DNA of 37,744 nucleotides from Candidatus Sumerlaeota bacterium (GTDB lineage Bacteria > Sumerlaeota > Sumerlaeia > SLMS01 > JAHLLQ01), in NCBI GenBank assembly GCA_021772755.1, contig JAJFLJ010000276.1:1-37744 (forward strand), read 5' to 3'. Under the pieces are notes generated by a model. The model worked only from the letters and a program-made list of their open reading frames with translations, was not told the origin of the DNA and made no database searches. The first letter of the stretch is position 1. Every line of letters begins with the position of its first letter. Below are positions 1 through 10,697 of the stretch, one piece after another. The translations under genes and the position numbers were made by a program.

Positions 1-72
1 CTTCGCCGTTCCCGCGCACGACGACAGTCCCGTCGCCAGCACACCCAGAAGAACGCAAAAGAGATATCTCAT
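1..72 (-). CDS. N-terminus of a lipoprotein, truncated by the window edge
   Basis: Reverse strand from 72 reads MRYLFCVLLGVLATGLSSCAGTAK..., a signal peptide with LSSC lipobox; GGAGGG Shine-Dalgarno upstream (revcomp of ccctcc at 80-86). Not in the ORF track. Confidence 0.6.
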   Translation of the reverse strand, partial: MRYLFCVLLGVLATGLSSCAGTAK

Positions 73-164
73 GGAAAACCCTCCGTCACATCGATGAACG
101 CCACTGCGCCGCCGCCACACCCCCGGGGAAAGCGGAAACCCGCCTGCATCCCTCCCCGAGGGTG

Positions 165-185
165 GCTCGGGCGTCCCGCCCGAGC
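165..185. other. Perfect 9-bp stem-loop GCTCGGGCG-tcc-CGCCCGAGC
   Basis: Direct inspection; 3' of the 316..840 gene, no clear U-tract. Confidence 0.5.
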
Positions 186-228
186 AAACGCCAGACCTGA
201 CATCCGCTCCACTGGCCGGCGCATCCCG

Positions 229-288
229 CTTCTCTGCGTCTCCGCGTCTCCACGCGAAACCACCCGAACCCGCTACGGTTTCGCCCGG
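229..288. repeat. Dispersed 'cttctctgcgtctccgcgtctccNcgcgaaac' repeat, copy 1
   Basis: Near-identical to 1019-1078. Confidence 0.8.
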
Positions 289-315
289 GACTCGAAGTGT
301 TCCAGAACGCCTGCG

Positions 316-840
316 CTATTGGTTCGGCATCTCGGCTTCGAATCCAATGACGATATCACCCGTGCTAACGGTTCCGTTTGTCGGATCGTAGGCAAGCGCC
401 CCTCCTTGATCCGATCTGTCCGGCCCCAAGCTGTAGATGGCGTTACCACTCCTGACAAGAGGGCTTCCGAAGGGATCGAGTCCCCGTGAAATCGCGGACA
501 CCTTCGTCCTGATCGCATCCTCCTGCATTCCGGGATACTCGAGCGGCGCGAGATAAATCAGGATGGCCGGAGGGTCTTCGGAGCCTGCGAGCGAGGACGA
601 GAGACAAACCAGTCCAAGTATTCTCAGGACGACGCCGAACGATATCACGGCAAGCAGGTACCAACGCAAACGAAACAGATCCAAAGCCCTTCTTTGAACG
701 ACGATCACTGGAAGAACGACAGCGGCAAGGGGCCAGAACCAGATGGCCAAGAGGAGGAACAGGGGAGTTGCCACAAGGGCCGTGAATCTCTTGGCCGTGC
801 TCCACTCCTCGGGAATTCGAGCGAACAGTCGTTCGGACAC
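316..840 (-). CDS. Membrane protein with pseudopilin-like C-terminal tail (DPFGSPLV...YSLGPDRSDQGGALAYDPTNGTVSTGDIV)
   Basis: 174-aa ORF; hydrophobic N-terminal half; C-terminus resembles GspG/PulG-type pseudopilin tails; composition visibly less GC-rich than neighbours. Confidence 0.75.
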   Translation of the reverse strand: MSERLFARIPEEWSTAKRFTALVATPLFLLLAIWFWPLAAVVLPVIVVQRRALDLFRLRWYLLAVISFGVVLRILGLVCLSSSLAGSEDPPAILIYLAPLEYPGMQEDAIRTKVSAISRGLDPFGSPLVRSGNAIYSLGPDRSDQGGALAYDPTNGTVSTGDIVIGFEAEMPNQ

Positions 841-1018
841 GGCTGGCGGTCCTTTCAGGACAGTTGTGCTCGTTCCGCAGTTCCCGGTCCGTGACTCAAG
901 ACCTGCACAAGGTGAGAGCAGCCGCTTCGAAATACCTACAGCCCGGTTGTCTTGGCAATCGGAGTCGTCGCCAGTGTTGCCTCCCGCCGCGCGTCCTTGC
1001 GACTTCGCGTCAGAATCG

Positions 1019-1078
1019 CTTCTCTGCGTCTCCGCGTCTCCGCGCGAAACAACCCGAACCCGCTAAGGCCTCGCTCGG
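1019..1078. repeat. Dispersed 'ctctgcgtctccgcgtctccgcgcgaaac' repeat, copy 2
   Basis: Near-identical to 229-288, same orientation. Confidence 0.8.
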
Positions 1079-1656
1079 CTTCCCGGCTTGATCGGTTCGC
1101 TGCCCGCCGCGCACATCGGACATTCCTCCGGCTTGTGCGTCTGGAATTCCAGCTCCACCAGCGACACGAACGGTGCGCCCGGCTTGAACGTCCCCCCGCT
1201 GCGGTCCACCACCGACGCGAACGCCACGACCTTCGCCCCGGCGCCCTCCACCAGCGGAACCAGTTCGCTCACCGACTTCCCCGTCGTCACCACATCCTCC
1301 GCCAGAATCACGCGACTTCCCTTCGCCAGTTCGAAACCGCGCCGCAGCTCGAAACCCTCGCCCGACGGCCGTTCCGCGAACAGCGAACGAATCTCCAACG
1401 CCCCCGCCAGCGCATACCCCCACAGAATCCCCCCGAGCGCCGGCGCCAGAATCACGTCCGCTTCCAGACCCGACGCCTTCAGCCGTGCCGCCATCAGCCA
1501 CGCCAGCTCGCCGCCCGCCTCCGGCCGCTCGAACAGCGCGGCGCACTGGCAATAGCGGTCGCTGTGCAGCCCCGAACTCAGCAGGAAATGCCCCTCCCGC
1601 ACCGCACCCGTCGATTCCAGCAACTGCCGCACGCGTTCGCTCTTCAGATCGATCAT
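1063..1656 (-). CDS. pyrE: Orotate phosphoribosyltransferase
   Basis: MIDLKSERVRQLLESTGAVREGHFLLSSGLHSDRYCQ...; PRPP motif VILAEDVVTTGKSV; start overlaps the pyrF stop by 4 bp. Confidence 0.95.
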   Translation of the reverse strand: MIDLKSERVRQLLESTGAVREGHFLLSSGLHSDRYCQCAALFERPEAGGELAWLMAARLKASGLEADVILAPALGGILWGYALAGALEIRSLFAERPSGEGFELRRGFELAKGSRVILAEDVVTTGKSVSELVPLVEGAGAKVVAFASVVDRSGGTFKPGAPFVSLVELEFQTHKPEECPMCAAGSEPIKPGSRARP

Positions 1657-2480
1657 CGCGTCACCCCGCTTCGCCCCGCCGCTTCGGCGATGCGTGCATT
1701 CCAGTCGTCCGTCTTGCGGCCCATGACCTCCCGCGCGTCGCCGGTGTCGTCCTTCCCCGGCAGGACTCCGCGCGTCACATGAAGAATCAGCCCGCCGAAG
1801 TCGCCCGCCATCCGCCCGTTGCGAATCGTCGCCGCGACGTCTCCGCCCTGCGCGCCGAGGCCCGGCACCAGAAACGGCAGCGTCGGCGCCGCCTCGCGAA
1901 CCGCCGCAATCCGCTCGCCGTTCGTCGCACCCACCACCAGCGCACAGTTCCCCGCGCCCTCCGACCACGTCGCCACGTCCCGCGCGATGCGCAGATACAG
2001 ATCGCCCGCCGCGAGATAGTTCTCCGCGCCCGGATTCGACGTCAGACACAGGAAGATGTTCAGCTTGTCGCCGTACTCCAGAAACGGCTCCGCGCTGTCC
2101 CGCCCCATCAGCGGATTGATCGTCACCGCGTCCGCCCCCAGGGAATCGTACACCGCCTCCGCGTACCGCTTCGCGCTGCTGCCGATGTCGCCCCGCTTCG
2201 CGTCTGCGATCACGAACGCATCCTCCGGGATCGCTGCCCGTACGTCGTGCATCATCGCCCACCCGTCGCGCCCGAGCGCTTCGAAGAACGCCAGGTTGAA
2301 CTTGTACGCGCAGACCCTTCCCGCCGTCCCCTCGATCACCGAACGCATGAACTCCCCGTACCCATTCGCGTCGGCCTTCAGGTTTCCCGGCAGATACTCG
2401 CGGCACGGCTCCAGCCCCGCCGACAGCAGACTCCCGGTGCGCGCCTGCGCGTCCCGCAGCTTTCGCACCGCCCCGTTCAT
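1653..2480 (-). CDS. pyrF: Orotidine 5'-phosphate decarboxylase (type 2-like)
   Basis: FVIADAKRGDIGSSAKRYAEA..., VVGATNGERIAAVR motifs; 275 aa; ATGA overlap with pyrC stop. Confidence 0.94.
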   Translation of the reverse strand: MNGAVRKLRDAQARTGSLLSAGLEPCREYLPGNLKADANGYGEFMRSVIEGTAGRVCAYKFNLAFFEALGRDGWAMMHDVRAAIPEDAFVIADAKRGDIGSSAKRYAEAVYDSLGADAVTINPLMGRDSAEPFLEYGDKLNIFLCLTSNPGAENYLAAGDLYLRIARDVATWSEGAGNCALVVGATNGERIAAVREAAPTLPFLVPGLGAQGGDVAATIRNGRMAGDFGGLILHVTRGVLPGKDDTGDAREVMGRKTDDWNARIAEAAGRSGVTR

Positions 2481-3811
2481 CGCGCTTCCTTTCGCGCCGC
2501 CGCCAGGCCCTTCGGAAACGCCTCCTCGTTCACGAAGACGGCGCTTCCGTTCACGAACGTCGCGGCGATGCGCGCGCCGAACGTCTCGCCCAGCCACGGA
2601 CAGTTGCTGCACTTCGACCGCAGATGCCGCCGCTCGAACTCGTACGACACGCCCGTCTGGATCAGCACCATGTCCGCCGGCTGTCCCGTCCGAAGCGTCC
2701 CCCATCGTCCTCCCACCACTTCCGCCGGCTTGACGGTCAGTCGCTCGATCAGAAAATCCAGGTCCCACCGCCCCGATTCCACGAACCTCGTGTAGAGAAG
2801 CGGAAAGCAGCTCTCCAGCCCGATGATGCCGAACGGCGCCGCGTCGAACACCTTGTTCTTCTCCGCGGCCGGATGCGGCGCGTGGTCTGTCGCGATGCAG
2901 TCGATCGTTCCGTCCTCCAGCCCCTCCAGCAGCGCCAGCCGGTCCGCCTCCCCGCAGAGTGGTGGCTTCACCTTCGCCAGCGTGTTGTACCCCTCCACGT
3001 CCGCGTCCGTCATCGTCAGATGGTGCGGCGTCGTTTCCGCCGTCACTCGAACGCCGTCCAGCTTCGCCTCGCGAATCGCCTTCACGCTTTCCCGCGTCGA
3101 AACGTGGCTGATGTGCACATGCCCACCCGTCGCCGCCGCCAGCGCGACGTCCCGCGCCACCACCACCGACTCCGCGATGCGCGGAATGCCCCGCAGACCC
3201 AGCCGCAGCGAAACCTCTCCCTCGTGCATCACCCCTTCGCCGGCCAGGTCCAGGTCCTGGCAGTGCTCCATGATCGGCACCCCGACCATCCGCGTGTACT
3301 CCAGCGCCCGCCGCATCATGTCCGCGTTCCGCACCGGATGCACGGAATCGCTGAACGCACCCACCCCGGCGCGCCGCAGCACGCCGAAATTCACCATTTC
3401 CCGCCCTTCCTGCCCCCGCGTCACCGCAGCCACCGGCACCACGTTCACGCATCCCGTGTCCGCCGCGCGGGAGAGCACGTACTGCACCCCCGTCGTCGAA
3501 TCGCACACCGGGCTCGTGTTCGCCATCGCGTGAATCGTCGTGAAGCCCCCGGCCGCCGCCGCCCGCGTTCCCGACTCGATCGTCTCCGACCCCTCGCCCC
3601 CCGGCTCCCGAAGGTGCGTCCGCAGGTCCACGAACCCCGCCGCCAGATGAAGCCCCTTCGCGTCCACGACGCGGCGCCCCGCCGTCTCCGGCATGCTCCG
3701 CGAAATGTCCGCGATCACGCCGTTCTCCACCACGACATGCATCTCGCTGTGCAGACCCTGCGACGGATCCACCACCGTCGCGTTCGCGATCACCAGGCTT
3801 TCAGGCTTCAA
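2477..3811 (-). CDS. pyrC: Dihydroorotase
   Basis: 444 aa; [25 protein letters not shown] motifs. Confidence 0.95.
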   Translation of the reverse strand: MKPESLVIANATVVDPSQGLHSEMHVVVENGVIADISRSMPETAGRRVVDAKGLHLAAGFVDLRTHLREPGGEGSETIESGTRAAAAGGFTTIHAMANTSPVCDSTTGVQYVLSRAADTGCVNVVPVAAVTRGQEGREMVNFGVLRRAGVGAFSDSVHPVRNADMMRRALEYTRMVGVPIMEHCQDLDLAGEGVMHEGEVSLRLGLRGIPRIAESVVVARDVALAAATGGHVHISHVSTRESVKAIREAKLDGVRVTAETTPHHLTMTDADVEGYNTLAKVKPPLCGEADRLALLEGLEDGTIDCIATDHAPHPAAEKNKVFDAAPFGIIGLESCFPLLYTRFVESGRWDLDFLIERLTVKPAEVVGGRWGTLRTGQPADMVLIQTGVSYEFERRHLRSKCSNCPWLGETFGARIAATFVNGSAVFVNEEAFPKGLAAARKEAR

Positions 3812-4751
3812 CGTTGCGCGCCCCCCGAAGAAGATACATGCACGCCATTCGCACCGCCACCCCGTTCGTCACCTGGTCCAGGATCTTCGTCTGCGGGCTC
3901 TCCATCGCGTCTCGCGACAGCTCCACGCCGAAGTTCACCGGCCCCGGATGCATGATGATCGCGTCTCTCTTCGCGTGCCGCATCCGGTCCGCGTCCAGCC
4001 CGTACAGCTGCTTGTACTCCTTCAGCGACGGCAGCAGGTGGCTTCCCTGGCGTTCCAGCTGGATCCGCAGCATGTACACCACGTCCGCGTTCCGAATCCC
4101 CTCGTCCATGTCGTGGCGGATGTCCGCCCCCATCGACCGGAAACCCTCCGGCACCAGCGTCGGCGGCCCGATCAGCGTCACCCGCGCGCCAAGCCGCGTC
4201 ATCGCCAGGATGTTCGAGCGCGCCACACGGCTGTGCAGGATGTCCCCCACGATGCAGACCTTCAGCCCCGCCAGGTCGCCCTTGTTCTCCCGGATCGTGA
4301 AGCAGTCCAGCAGCGCCTGCGTCGGGTGCTCGTGTTGCCCGTCCCCCGCGTTGATGATCGACGCCTTCACCTGCCGCCCAAGGTACTGGTGCGCGCCTGA
4401 ACTGCCGTGGCGGATCACCACGTAGTCCGCCCCCAGCGCCTCGATCGTCTCCACCGTGTCCAGCAGCGACTCCCCCTTGTTCACGCTGCTCGTCGCCACG
4501 TCGAAATTGATCACGTCCGCGCTCAGCCGTCGCGCCGCCAGCTCGAACGACGTCCGAGTCCGCGTCGAATTCTCGAAGAACAGATTCACCACCGTCTTGC
4601 CTCGCAGCGTCGGCACCTTCTTCACCGTCCGCGTCACCACGTGCTTGAAACCGGTCGCGTTGTCCAGGATCAGAAGGATGTCCTCCTTCGACAGCTGCTC
4701 GATGCCGAGGAGGTCCTTGCTCTGGAGCTGTCCGTGCCGGTCCGTGTTCAT
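3801..4751 (-). CDS. pyrB: Aspartate carbamoyltransferase catalytic subunit
   Basis: [41 protein letters not shown] motifs; 316 aa. Confidence 0.96.
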   Translation of the reverse strand: MNTDRHGQLQSKDLLGIEQLSKEDILLILDNATGFKHVVTRTVKKVPTLRGKTVVNLFFENSTRTRTSFELAARRLSADVINFDVATSSVNKGESLLDTVETIEALGADYVVIRHGSSGAHQYLGRQVKASIINAGDGQHEHPTQALLDCFTIRENKGDLAGLKVCIVGDILHSRVARSNILAMTRLGARVTLIGPPTLVPEGFRSMGADIRHDMDEGIRNADVVYMLRIQLERQGSHLLPSLKEYKQLYGLDADRMRHAKRDAIIMHPGPVNFGVELSRDAMESPQTKILDQVTNGVAVRMACMYLLRGARNVEA

Positions 4752-5776
4752 GCGTCCCCGTTCCCGATTCGGACGCCGCGGCGGCCCTTGCGGATTTCGC
4801 CGATCGTCCATGCGCGTTCGCCCTGTGCCTCCAGGATCGCGATCGCCCGCTTCGCCTTCGTCTTCGGAACCACGATCGCGTATCCGATGCCCATGTTGAA
4901 CACCCGGAACATCTCGTCCCTCTCGATGTCGCCCTTTTCCCTCAGCAGCCCGAACACCGCAGGCGCCTCCCACGAACGCGCGTCGATCGTGGCCATGCAG
5001 TCCTTCGGCAGCACCCGCACCAGGTTGCCCGGCAGTCCGCCCCCCGTGATGTGCGACATCGCCAGAGGCCGCACATCCTCCATCATCGCCGCCACCGCCC
5101 GCACATAGATGCGCGTCGGCGCCAGCAGCACGTCCTCCAGGCTCGCCCCCAGGCCGTACTCCTTCTTCATGTCCAGCCGCGCCCGCTTCGCCGCGGCCCG
5201 CACCAGGCTGTACCCGTTGCTGTGGATGCCCGAAGACGCCACTCCGATGATCGCGTTCCCCGGCTTCACCTTCGAACCGTCCACCATCTTCGCGCCGTCC
5301 GCGATCGCCACGCCGAAACCCGCCAGATCGAAGTGCCCCGGCTCGTACACGCCCGGCATCTCCGCCGTCTCGCCCCCCAGCAGCGGAATCCCCGCTTCCT
5401 CGCATCCCCGCGAGATTCCCCGCAGGATCGCGTCCGACTCCTTCGCGTTCAGTTTCCCCGTCGCGTAGTAGTCCAGGAAGAACAGCGGCTTCGCGCCGCT
5501 CACGATCAGATCGTTCACCACCATCGCGACGAGATCGATCCCGATCGTGTCCAGCTTCCCCGCCCGCTGCGCCACCAGCAGCTTCGTCCCCACGCCGTCC
5601 GTCGAAGCCAGCAACACCGGCTTCCTCATCCCCTTCGTCGCCAGCGGCCACGCGCCGCTGAATCCGCCGATGTGCTTGTTCTTCCGGGCAAGGCGCTTCA
5701 CCAGCGCGTCGCCCTCCTCGATGGAAACCCCCGAGTCCGCATAGGACAGCTTCCCCGTCTTCGATCGCTTCGTCAT
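4748..5776 (-). CDS. purM: Phosphoribosylformylglycinamidine cyclo-ligase
   Basis: [40 protein letters not shown] motifs; 342 aa; ATGA overlap with pyrB. Confidence 0.96.
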   Translation of the reverse strand: MTKRSKTGKLSYADSGVSIEEGDALVKRLARKNKHIGGFSGAWPLATKGMRKPVLLASTDGVGTKLLVAQRAGKLDTIGIDLVAMVVNDLIVSGAKPLFFLDYYATGKLNAKESDAILRGISRGCEEAGIPLLGGETAEMPGVYEPGHFDLAGFGVAIADGAKMVDGSKVKPGNAIIGVASSGIHSNGYSLVRAAAKRARLDMKKEYGLGASLEDVLLAPTRIYVRAVAAMMEDVRPLAMSHITGGGLPGNLVRVLPKDCMATIDARSWEAPAVFGLLREKGDIERDEMFRVFNMGIGYAIVVPKTKAKRAIAILEAQGERAWTIGEIRKGRRGVRIGNGDA

Positions 5777-7227
5777 GTCGCCGCAGCCGCCTTCTTCGCC
5801 GATGTGTTCGAAACCCGCGGGCGTCCGTCCGGATACCGCCCCGTAAAGCACGTCGTGCAGTACTGCATCGTCGGCGGCACCGCCCGCATCAGACCGTCCA
5901 TGCTGATGAACGCCAGCGACTCCACCCCGAAATGCTTCCGCATTTCCTCGGGGTCCATCCGGTTCGCGATCAGCAGTTCCTCGTCCGGCGTGTCGATCCC
6001 GTAGCAGCACGGATGCCTCCACGGCGGCGCCGTGATGCGAAAGTGCACCTCCCGCGCCCCCGCGTCCCGCACCAGGCCCACGATCTTCCGCGCCGTCGTT
6101 CCCCGGACCACCGAATCGTCCACCAGCACCACCCGCTTGCCCTGCAACAGCTCGCGCACCGGGTTGAACTTCATCTTCACCCGTTCCACCCGCGCGCCCT
6201 GTCCCGGCGTGATGAACGTCCGCCCGATGTAGTGCGAACGCATCAGCCCCATTTCCAGCGGAATGCCCGACTGCCGCGCGTACCCCATCGCCGCGGGGTT
6301 CGACGAATCCGGCACCGGCACCACCACGTCCGCCGTCGCCGGCGCCTCCCGCGCCAGCTCCTCGCCCAGCCGCACCCGGTACTGATAGATGCTCTTGCCG
6401 GCCGCATGGCTGTCGGGCCGCGAGTAGTAGATCAGCTCGAACACGCACGCCGCCGCGGGACTCGCCGCCTCCACCGCCTGGAACTTCTCCGGCCCCCCGT
6501 TGCGAAGGCAGATCCCCTCGCCCGGCTTCAGCTCCCGCAGAAACGTCGCGCCCATGATGTCCAGCGCGCACGACTCCGACGCCACCACCCATCCCTCGCC
6601 CAGCCGCCCCAGGCACAGCGGCCTGAAACCGAACGGGTCCTTCACCGCGAAGATCTCGTTGTTGTGCAGCAGCACCGTCGAATACGCGCCATGCAGCTTC
6701 GGCAGCGACTTCACCAGCGCGTCCTGAAAATCCCCCCCGCGGTTCTGCGCGATCAGGTGGACCAGCAGCTCGCTGTCCGTCGTCGACTGGAAGATCGCCC
6801 CGTTCGCCTCCAGCAGCCGCGCCAGCTCCTCCGCGTTCGTCAGGTTCCCGTTGTGCGCCACCGCCATCTCGCCGCCGCGATAGTTCGCCCGCAGCGGCTG
6901 CGCGTTGTACGGCGCCGTTCCGCCCGCCGTCGAATACCGTACGTGCCCGATCGCGACATTTCCCCTCAGTCCCGACCAGTCGTTGCCCGCGAACACCTCG
7001 CTCACCAGGCCCGGCCCCTTGTGCAGGTACAGCCGCTCGCCATCGTGCGTCGCGACCCCCGCGCTCTCCTGGCCCCGGTGCTGCAATGCAAAGAGACCGA
7101 GCGCCGCCAGACGCCCGGCCTCCGGGTGGTTATACACGGCGACCACGCCGCATCCCTCTTTCGGGCGGTCGGCGAAGTCGGCTGCGCGAACGGCGCCGCA
7201 CGGAGTGGCTAAAGCGCTGTTTCCCAA
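5773..7227 (-). CDS. purF: Amidophosphoribosyltransferase
   Basis: [15 protein letters not shown] (N-terminal nucleophile Cys), [24 protein letters not shown]. No ATG/GTG precedes the catalytic Cys near the purL end; a TTG at 7225-7227 is the best start found. Confidence 0.92.
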   Translation of the reverse strand: MGNSALATPCGAVRAADFADRPKEGCGVVAVYNHPEAGRLAALGLFALQHRGQESAGVATHDGERLYLHKGPGLVSEVFAGNDWSGLRGNVAIGHVRYSTAGGTAPYNAQPLRANYRGGEMAVAHNGNLTNAEELARLLEANGAIFQSTTDSELLVHLIAQNRGGDFQDALVKSLPKLHGAYSTVLLHNNEIFAVKDPFGFRPLCLGRLGEGWVVASESCALDIMGATFLRELKPGEGICLRNGGPEKFQAVEAASPAAACVFELIYYSRPDSHAAGKSIYQYRVRLGEELAREAPATADVVVPVPDSSNPAAMGYARQSGIPLEMGLMRSHYIGRTFITPGQGARVERVKMKFNPVRELLQGKRVVLVDDSVVRGTTARKIVGLVRDAGAREVHFRITAPPWRHPCCYGIDTPDEELLIANRMDPEEMRKHFGVESLAFISMDGLMRAVPPTMQYCTTCFTGRYPDGRPRVSNTSAKKAAAAT

Positions 7228-9395
7228 GAGGCCCGCATCTCCGACAGTGAAATCCGCGCGAGACCCTGCATCTCCAGGTGTCCGGACGCAACCGTTCCGA
7301 TTTGCGCGAATCGCGCCCCACGCCCCTCGCACCGCAGCATCAGCCCCGCCACGTTCCCCGCCCTGCAGGTCACCACGAACCGCGAGGGCTCCTCGCTCAG
7401 CAGCCATGCCCCCGCGTCCACGCCCGACGGCGGATTCACCGTCGCGCCGAGTCCTCCGCGCGAGTTCAGCGCCATCTCCGCCAGCGTCACCAGCAGACCA
7501 CCCTCCGCGACGTCCGCCGCCGCCGTCAGCAGCCCCTCGCGGATCAGCTCCAGCACCGTCTCCTGCACGTTCTTCTCCACGTCCATGTCGATGCGCAGCG
7601 CCGGTCCCGGGATCACCCCGGTGCGGTCCCGCAGGATCTTCGATCCCCCCGCGTGCGTCGCCGCCGGCCCGATCAGGAACACGGCGTCGCCCTCGGAGCG
7701 GAACGCCGCCGCCGTCAGGTGCGCCGGATCGTCGATCACCCCGATCATTCCGATCACCGGCGTCGGGAACACCGCCATGCGCGGCGACTCGTTATACAGC
7801 GAGACGTTGCCCCCCGTCACCGGCGTGCCCAGTGCCCGGCACGCGTCCCCCAGCCCCCGCACCGACTCCTGCAGCTGCCACGCACCCGCCGGCTTGCGCG
7901 GGCTTCCGAAATTCAGATTGTTCGTCACCGCCACCGGCCTCGCCCCGCACGCCACCAGGTTTCGCGCCGCCTCCGCCGTCACGCACTTCGTCCCCTCGTA
8001 CGGATCCAGCATGCACCACAACCCGTTCCCGTCCGTCGTCATCGCCAGCAGCCCCTTCCATCCCCGCACGCGGATCACCCCCGCGCCCACTCCCGGCCGC
8101 ACCACCGTGTTCGTCTGCACCTGGTGGTCGTACTGCTCGTGAATCCACCGCTTCGACGCGAAGTGCGGCGACGCCAGCGCCGTCTTCAGCACCTCCGCCC
8201 AGTCGAAATCCCCCGTCCCGCAGTCGCGCCAGTCCCTCGTCTCCGGCGGCGACGCCACCGCCTCCACCTCGTCCGGCCACACCAGCTCGTTGCAGATCGT
8301 CTGAAGCGGAATGTCCGCCACCACCGCGCCCCGGTGCTCCACCACGAAACGGTCCGTGTCCGTCGTGTGCCCCACCACGTGCGCCCCCAGGTCCCACTTC
8401 GCCAGGATCCCCTCCACGACTTCCAGGTTCTCCGGCGACACCACCGCCAGCATCCGCTCCTGCGACTCGCTCAGCAGCAGCTCGTACGCCGACAGGTTCG
8501 CCGCCCGCTGCGGAACCTTGTCCAGGTCCATGTGCAGACCCAGCCCCCCCTTCGACGCCATCTCCGTCGAGCTGCACGTCAGCCCCGCCGCACCCATGTC
8601 CTGAAGCGCGATGATCTTCCCGCTCCGGATCAGCTCCAGCGTCGCCTCCAGAATCTTCTTCCCCATGAACGGATCGCCCACCTGCACGCACCCGCGGTCC
8701 TCCTCCGACTCCTCCGACAGCTCCTTGCTCGCGAACGTCGCACCGTGCGTTCCGTCGCGCCCCGTCGCGTTGCCGTAGTACACCAGCGGATTCCCCGTCC
8801 CCCGCGCGTTCGCCGTCATCAGCTCCTCGTGCTTCGCCACCCCCACCGCCATCACGTTCACCAGGCAGTTGTCCGTATAGCACGGATCGATGCTCAGCTC
8901 GCCCCCCAGCACCGGCACCCCGATGCAGTTCCCGTAGTCCGCGATGCCCTTCACCACCCCCTGGATGAAGTGGCTGTTGCGGCCCTCGCCCGGCGGTCCG
9001 AACCGCAGCGGGTCCAGCAGCGCCACCGGCCGCGCCCCCATCGCGAAGATGTCCCGCAGAATGCCGCCCACCCCCGTCGCCGCGCCCTCGTACGGCTCCA
9101 CCGCGCTCGGATGGTTGTGCGACTCGATCTTGAACACGCACGCCCAGCCCTCCCCGATGTCCACCGCCCCGGCGTTCTCCCCCGGACCGTGCAGCACCGC
9201 CGGCCCCTTCGTCGGCAGCGTCGCCAAATGCCTGCGCGTGTGCTTGTACGAGCAGTGCTCGCTCCACATCACGGAAAACACGCCGAGCTCCGTGATCGTC
9301 GGCTCGCGGCCCAGAACCTCCAGGATCCGGTCGTACTCCTTCGGAGTCAGACCGTGCTCGGCCACGATGGCGGGGGTGATTTCGATGGTGGTCAT
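7209..9395 (-). CDS. purL: Phosphoribosylformylglycinamidine synthase subunit II
   Basis: 728 aa; VMWSEHCSYKHTR, KIESHNHPSAVEPYEGAATGVGGILRD motifs. Confidence 0.97.
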   Translation of the reverse strand: MTTIEITPAIVAEHGLTPKEYDRILEVLGREPTITELGVFSVMWSEHCSYKHTRRHLATLPTKGPAVLHGPGENAGAVDIGEGWACVFKIESHNHPSAVEPYEGAATGVGGILRDIFAMGARPVALLDPLRFGPPGEGRNSHFIQGVVKGIADYGNCIGVPVLGGELSIDPCYTDNCLVNVMAVGVAKHEELMTANARGTGNPLVYYGNATGRDGTHGATFASKELSEESEEDRGCVQVGDPFMGKKILEATLELIRSGKIIALQDMGAAGLTCSSTEMASKGGLGLHMDLDKVPQRAANLSAYELLLSESQERMLAVVSPENLEVVEGILAKWDLGAHVVGHTTDTDRFVVEHRGAVVADIPLQTICNELVWPDEVEAVASPPETRDWRDCGTGDFDWAEVLKTALASPHFASKRWIHEQYDHQVQTNTVVRPGVGAGVIRVRGWKGLLAMTTDGNGLWCMLDPYEGTKCVTAEAARNLVACGARPVAVTNNLNFGSPRKPAGAWQLQESVRGLGDACRALGTPVTGGNVSLYNESPRMAVFPTPVIGMIGVIDDPAHLTAAAFRSEGDAVFLIGPAATHAGGSKILRDRTGVIPGPALRIDMDVEKNVQETVLELIREGLLTAAADVAEGGLLVTLAEMALNSRGGLGATVNPPSGVDAGAWLLSEEPSRFVVTCRAGNVAGLMLRCEGRGARFAQIGTVASGHLEMQGLARISLSEMRASWETAL

Positions 9396-10408
9396 TGTGC
9401 CTCGCCGGTTTCCATGTCTTTGAACGTTTCTTCCCCCATCATCATCATCATTATTGTTTCCTCCTCCAAGGTCATATGATCGTTCGTTTCGGAGTGGAAC
9501 GGATAGTCCCATCCCTCCGGAGAGAACTTCATCATCTCGTCGAAACGGAAATCGAACCAAGGTATATAGATGGTTCGGAACGGATACCCGTCTTCGTCCA
9601 GCACCGCAGCCCGCCATTCCTCGCCGAACCATCGCTCCATCTCGAACCGAACGTAATCGTCGAAGTTCGACGGGGTCACGTCCCCGAATGCGGGGTGCGA
9701 TGCGGGTCTTGCCTCGTCCAGCGCGCGAAGGTACTGGTAGAAGGCGCTCGCGAGATACGCGAACCACCCGGGCATGGCCAGTTGGTCGGCGAACTGCTCC
9801 TGGAATTCGGCGACTACTTCGTCGCAATCCACGGCGCCGGAATATGCGCAGAAGTAATACGCATCCCAATACCAGGTGGGCATTCTGTCAATATCGGACC
9901 GGACGAGTCGCCGCATCGCCTGCGAAAAGAAGAGAACATGCTTCTGCCTCGCCTCATCGTGCTCGTCCGAGATCAGACCATACCGATATCCTGGATCGAT
10001 GTGCAGATCAACCCCTTCGCTTTCCGCGAGTGCAATGGCTTCGTCGAGGAACTCCGTGTTCTGATACTCGATCGCGAGGTCGAAGAGCTTGGAACCCGTG
10101 TCGCGGAGGAGGTTTGATCGGCTCTCCCCGTCCAGTGTGGCGGACACCTGGAGGATTCTCTCGTAGTACCCCATCACCCGGTCTTCCGGCGAAAGACCCA
10201 TTAGGAGATCGAAGGCTGTTGCGCGAAGTGAGATATCGTAGTCCCCGTATGCGATCTCTTCGATGACCGGGAGCTGCTTTTCCCACTCCTCCGGCGTCCA
10301 TTCCTTGACGTACTTGTCGATCGCCCTCTCCAACCGCTCCTCCGGCGTACGACCGCACCCCGCCGCAAGGAAGAGGCACGCGAACAACACCGCCGCGACG
10401 CGAACCAT
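9392..10408 (-). CDS. Orphan lipoprotein, acidic, with Met-rich C-terminus
   Basis: MVRVAAVLFACLFLAAGCGRTPEERLERA... lipobox LAAGC; 338 aa; ATGA overlap with purL start; lower-GC composition. Confidence 0.82.
   Translation of the reverse strand: MVRVAAVLFACLFLAAGCGRTPEERLERAIDKYVKEWTPEEWEKQLPVIEEIAYGDYDISLRATAFDLLMGLSPEDRVMGYYERILQVSATLDGESRSNLLRDTGSKLFDLAIEYQNTEFLDEAIALAESEGVDLHIDPGYRYGLISDEHDEARQKHVLFFSQAMRRLVRSDIDRMPTWYWDAYYFCAYSGAVDCDEVVAEFQEQFADQLAMPGWFAYLASAFYQYLRALDEARPASHPAFGDVTPSNFDDYVRFEMERWFGEEWRAAVLDEDGYPFRTIYIPWFDFRFDEMMKFSPEGWDYPFHSETNDHMTLEEETIMMMMMGEETFKDMETGEAQ
9438..9453. repeat. ATC trinucleotide microsatellite encoding Met5 in the lipoprotein
   Basis: catcatcatcatcatt. 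Confidence 0.8.
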
Positions 10409-10477
10409 CGTACCCCGTGCATTCAATGCTTTGCTCCGCGCGCCCGATTCCATGTTCCGGGCATTCGTCGCCCCGCC

Positions 10478-10583
10478 CCCCGCCTTGGGCGCCGCACGTC
10501 CGCCCTCAACCGCGAAACCTCGCCGCGATCCGCCACCCCCGCCCACGCATCCGGGCCGAGCCTCACCACCCTTCGCCCTCCGA
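10478..10583. repeat. Accessory repeat block ('gccttgggcgccgcac..ccctcaaccgcgaaacctcgcc...cgcatccgggccgagcctcaccacccttcgccctcc')
   Basis: Matches 11430-11530 and, in part, 11587-11636. Confidence 0.8.
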
Positions 10584-10586
10584 CCG

Positions 10587-10680
10587 AACAGAGCCCGAAG
10601 GGCTCGGCTGATGTTAGCCCGGGGCTTCAGCCCCGGGTAACCCGCCGCCCCCCGATCCGAGTCCCGGAGGGACGACTGAA
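10587..10680 (+). repeat. REP-like three-hairpin element, copy A
   Basis: aacaGAGCCCgaaGGGCTCggctgatgttagCCCGGGGCttcaGCCCCGGG-N21-gaGTCCCggaGGGACgactgaa. Confidence 0.9.
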
Positions 10681-10697
10681 TCCGCGAATCCAGGAAT

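Noticed and set aside
7278-9479. 733-aa plus-strand ORF over purL
   Set aside because: Arg/His/Pro-rich antisense shadow of purL.
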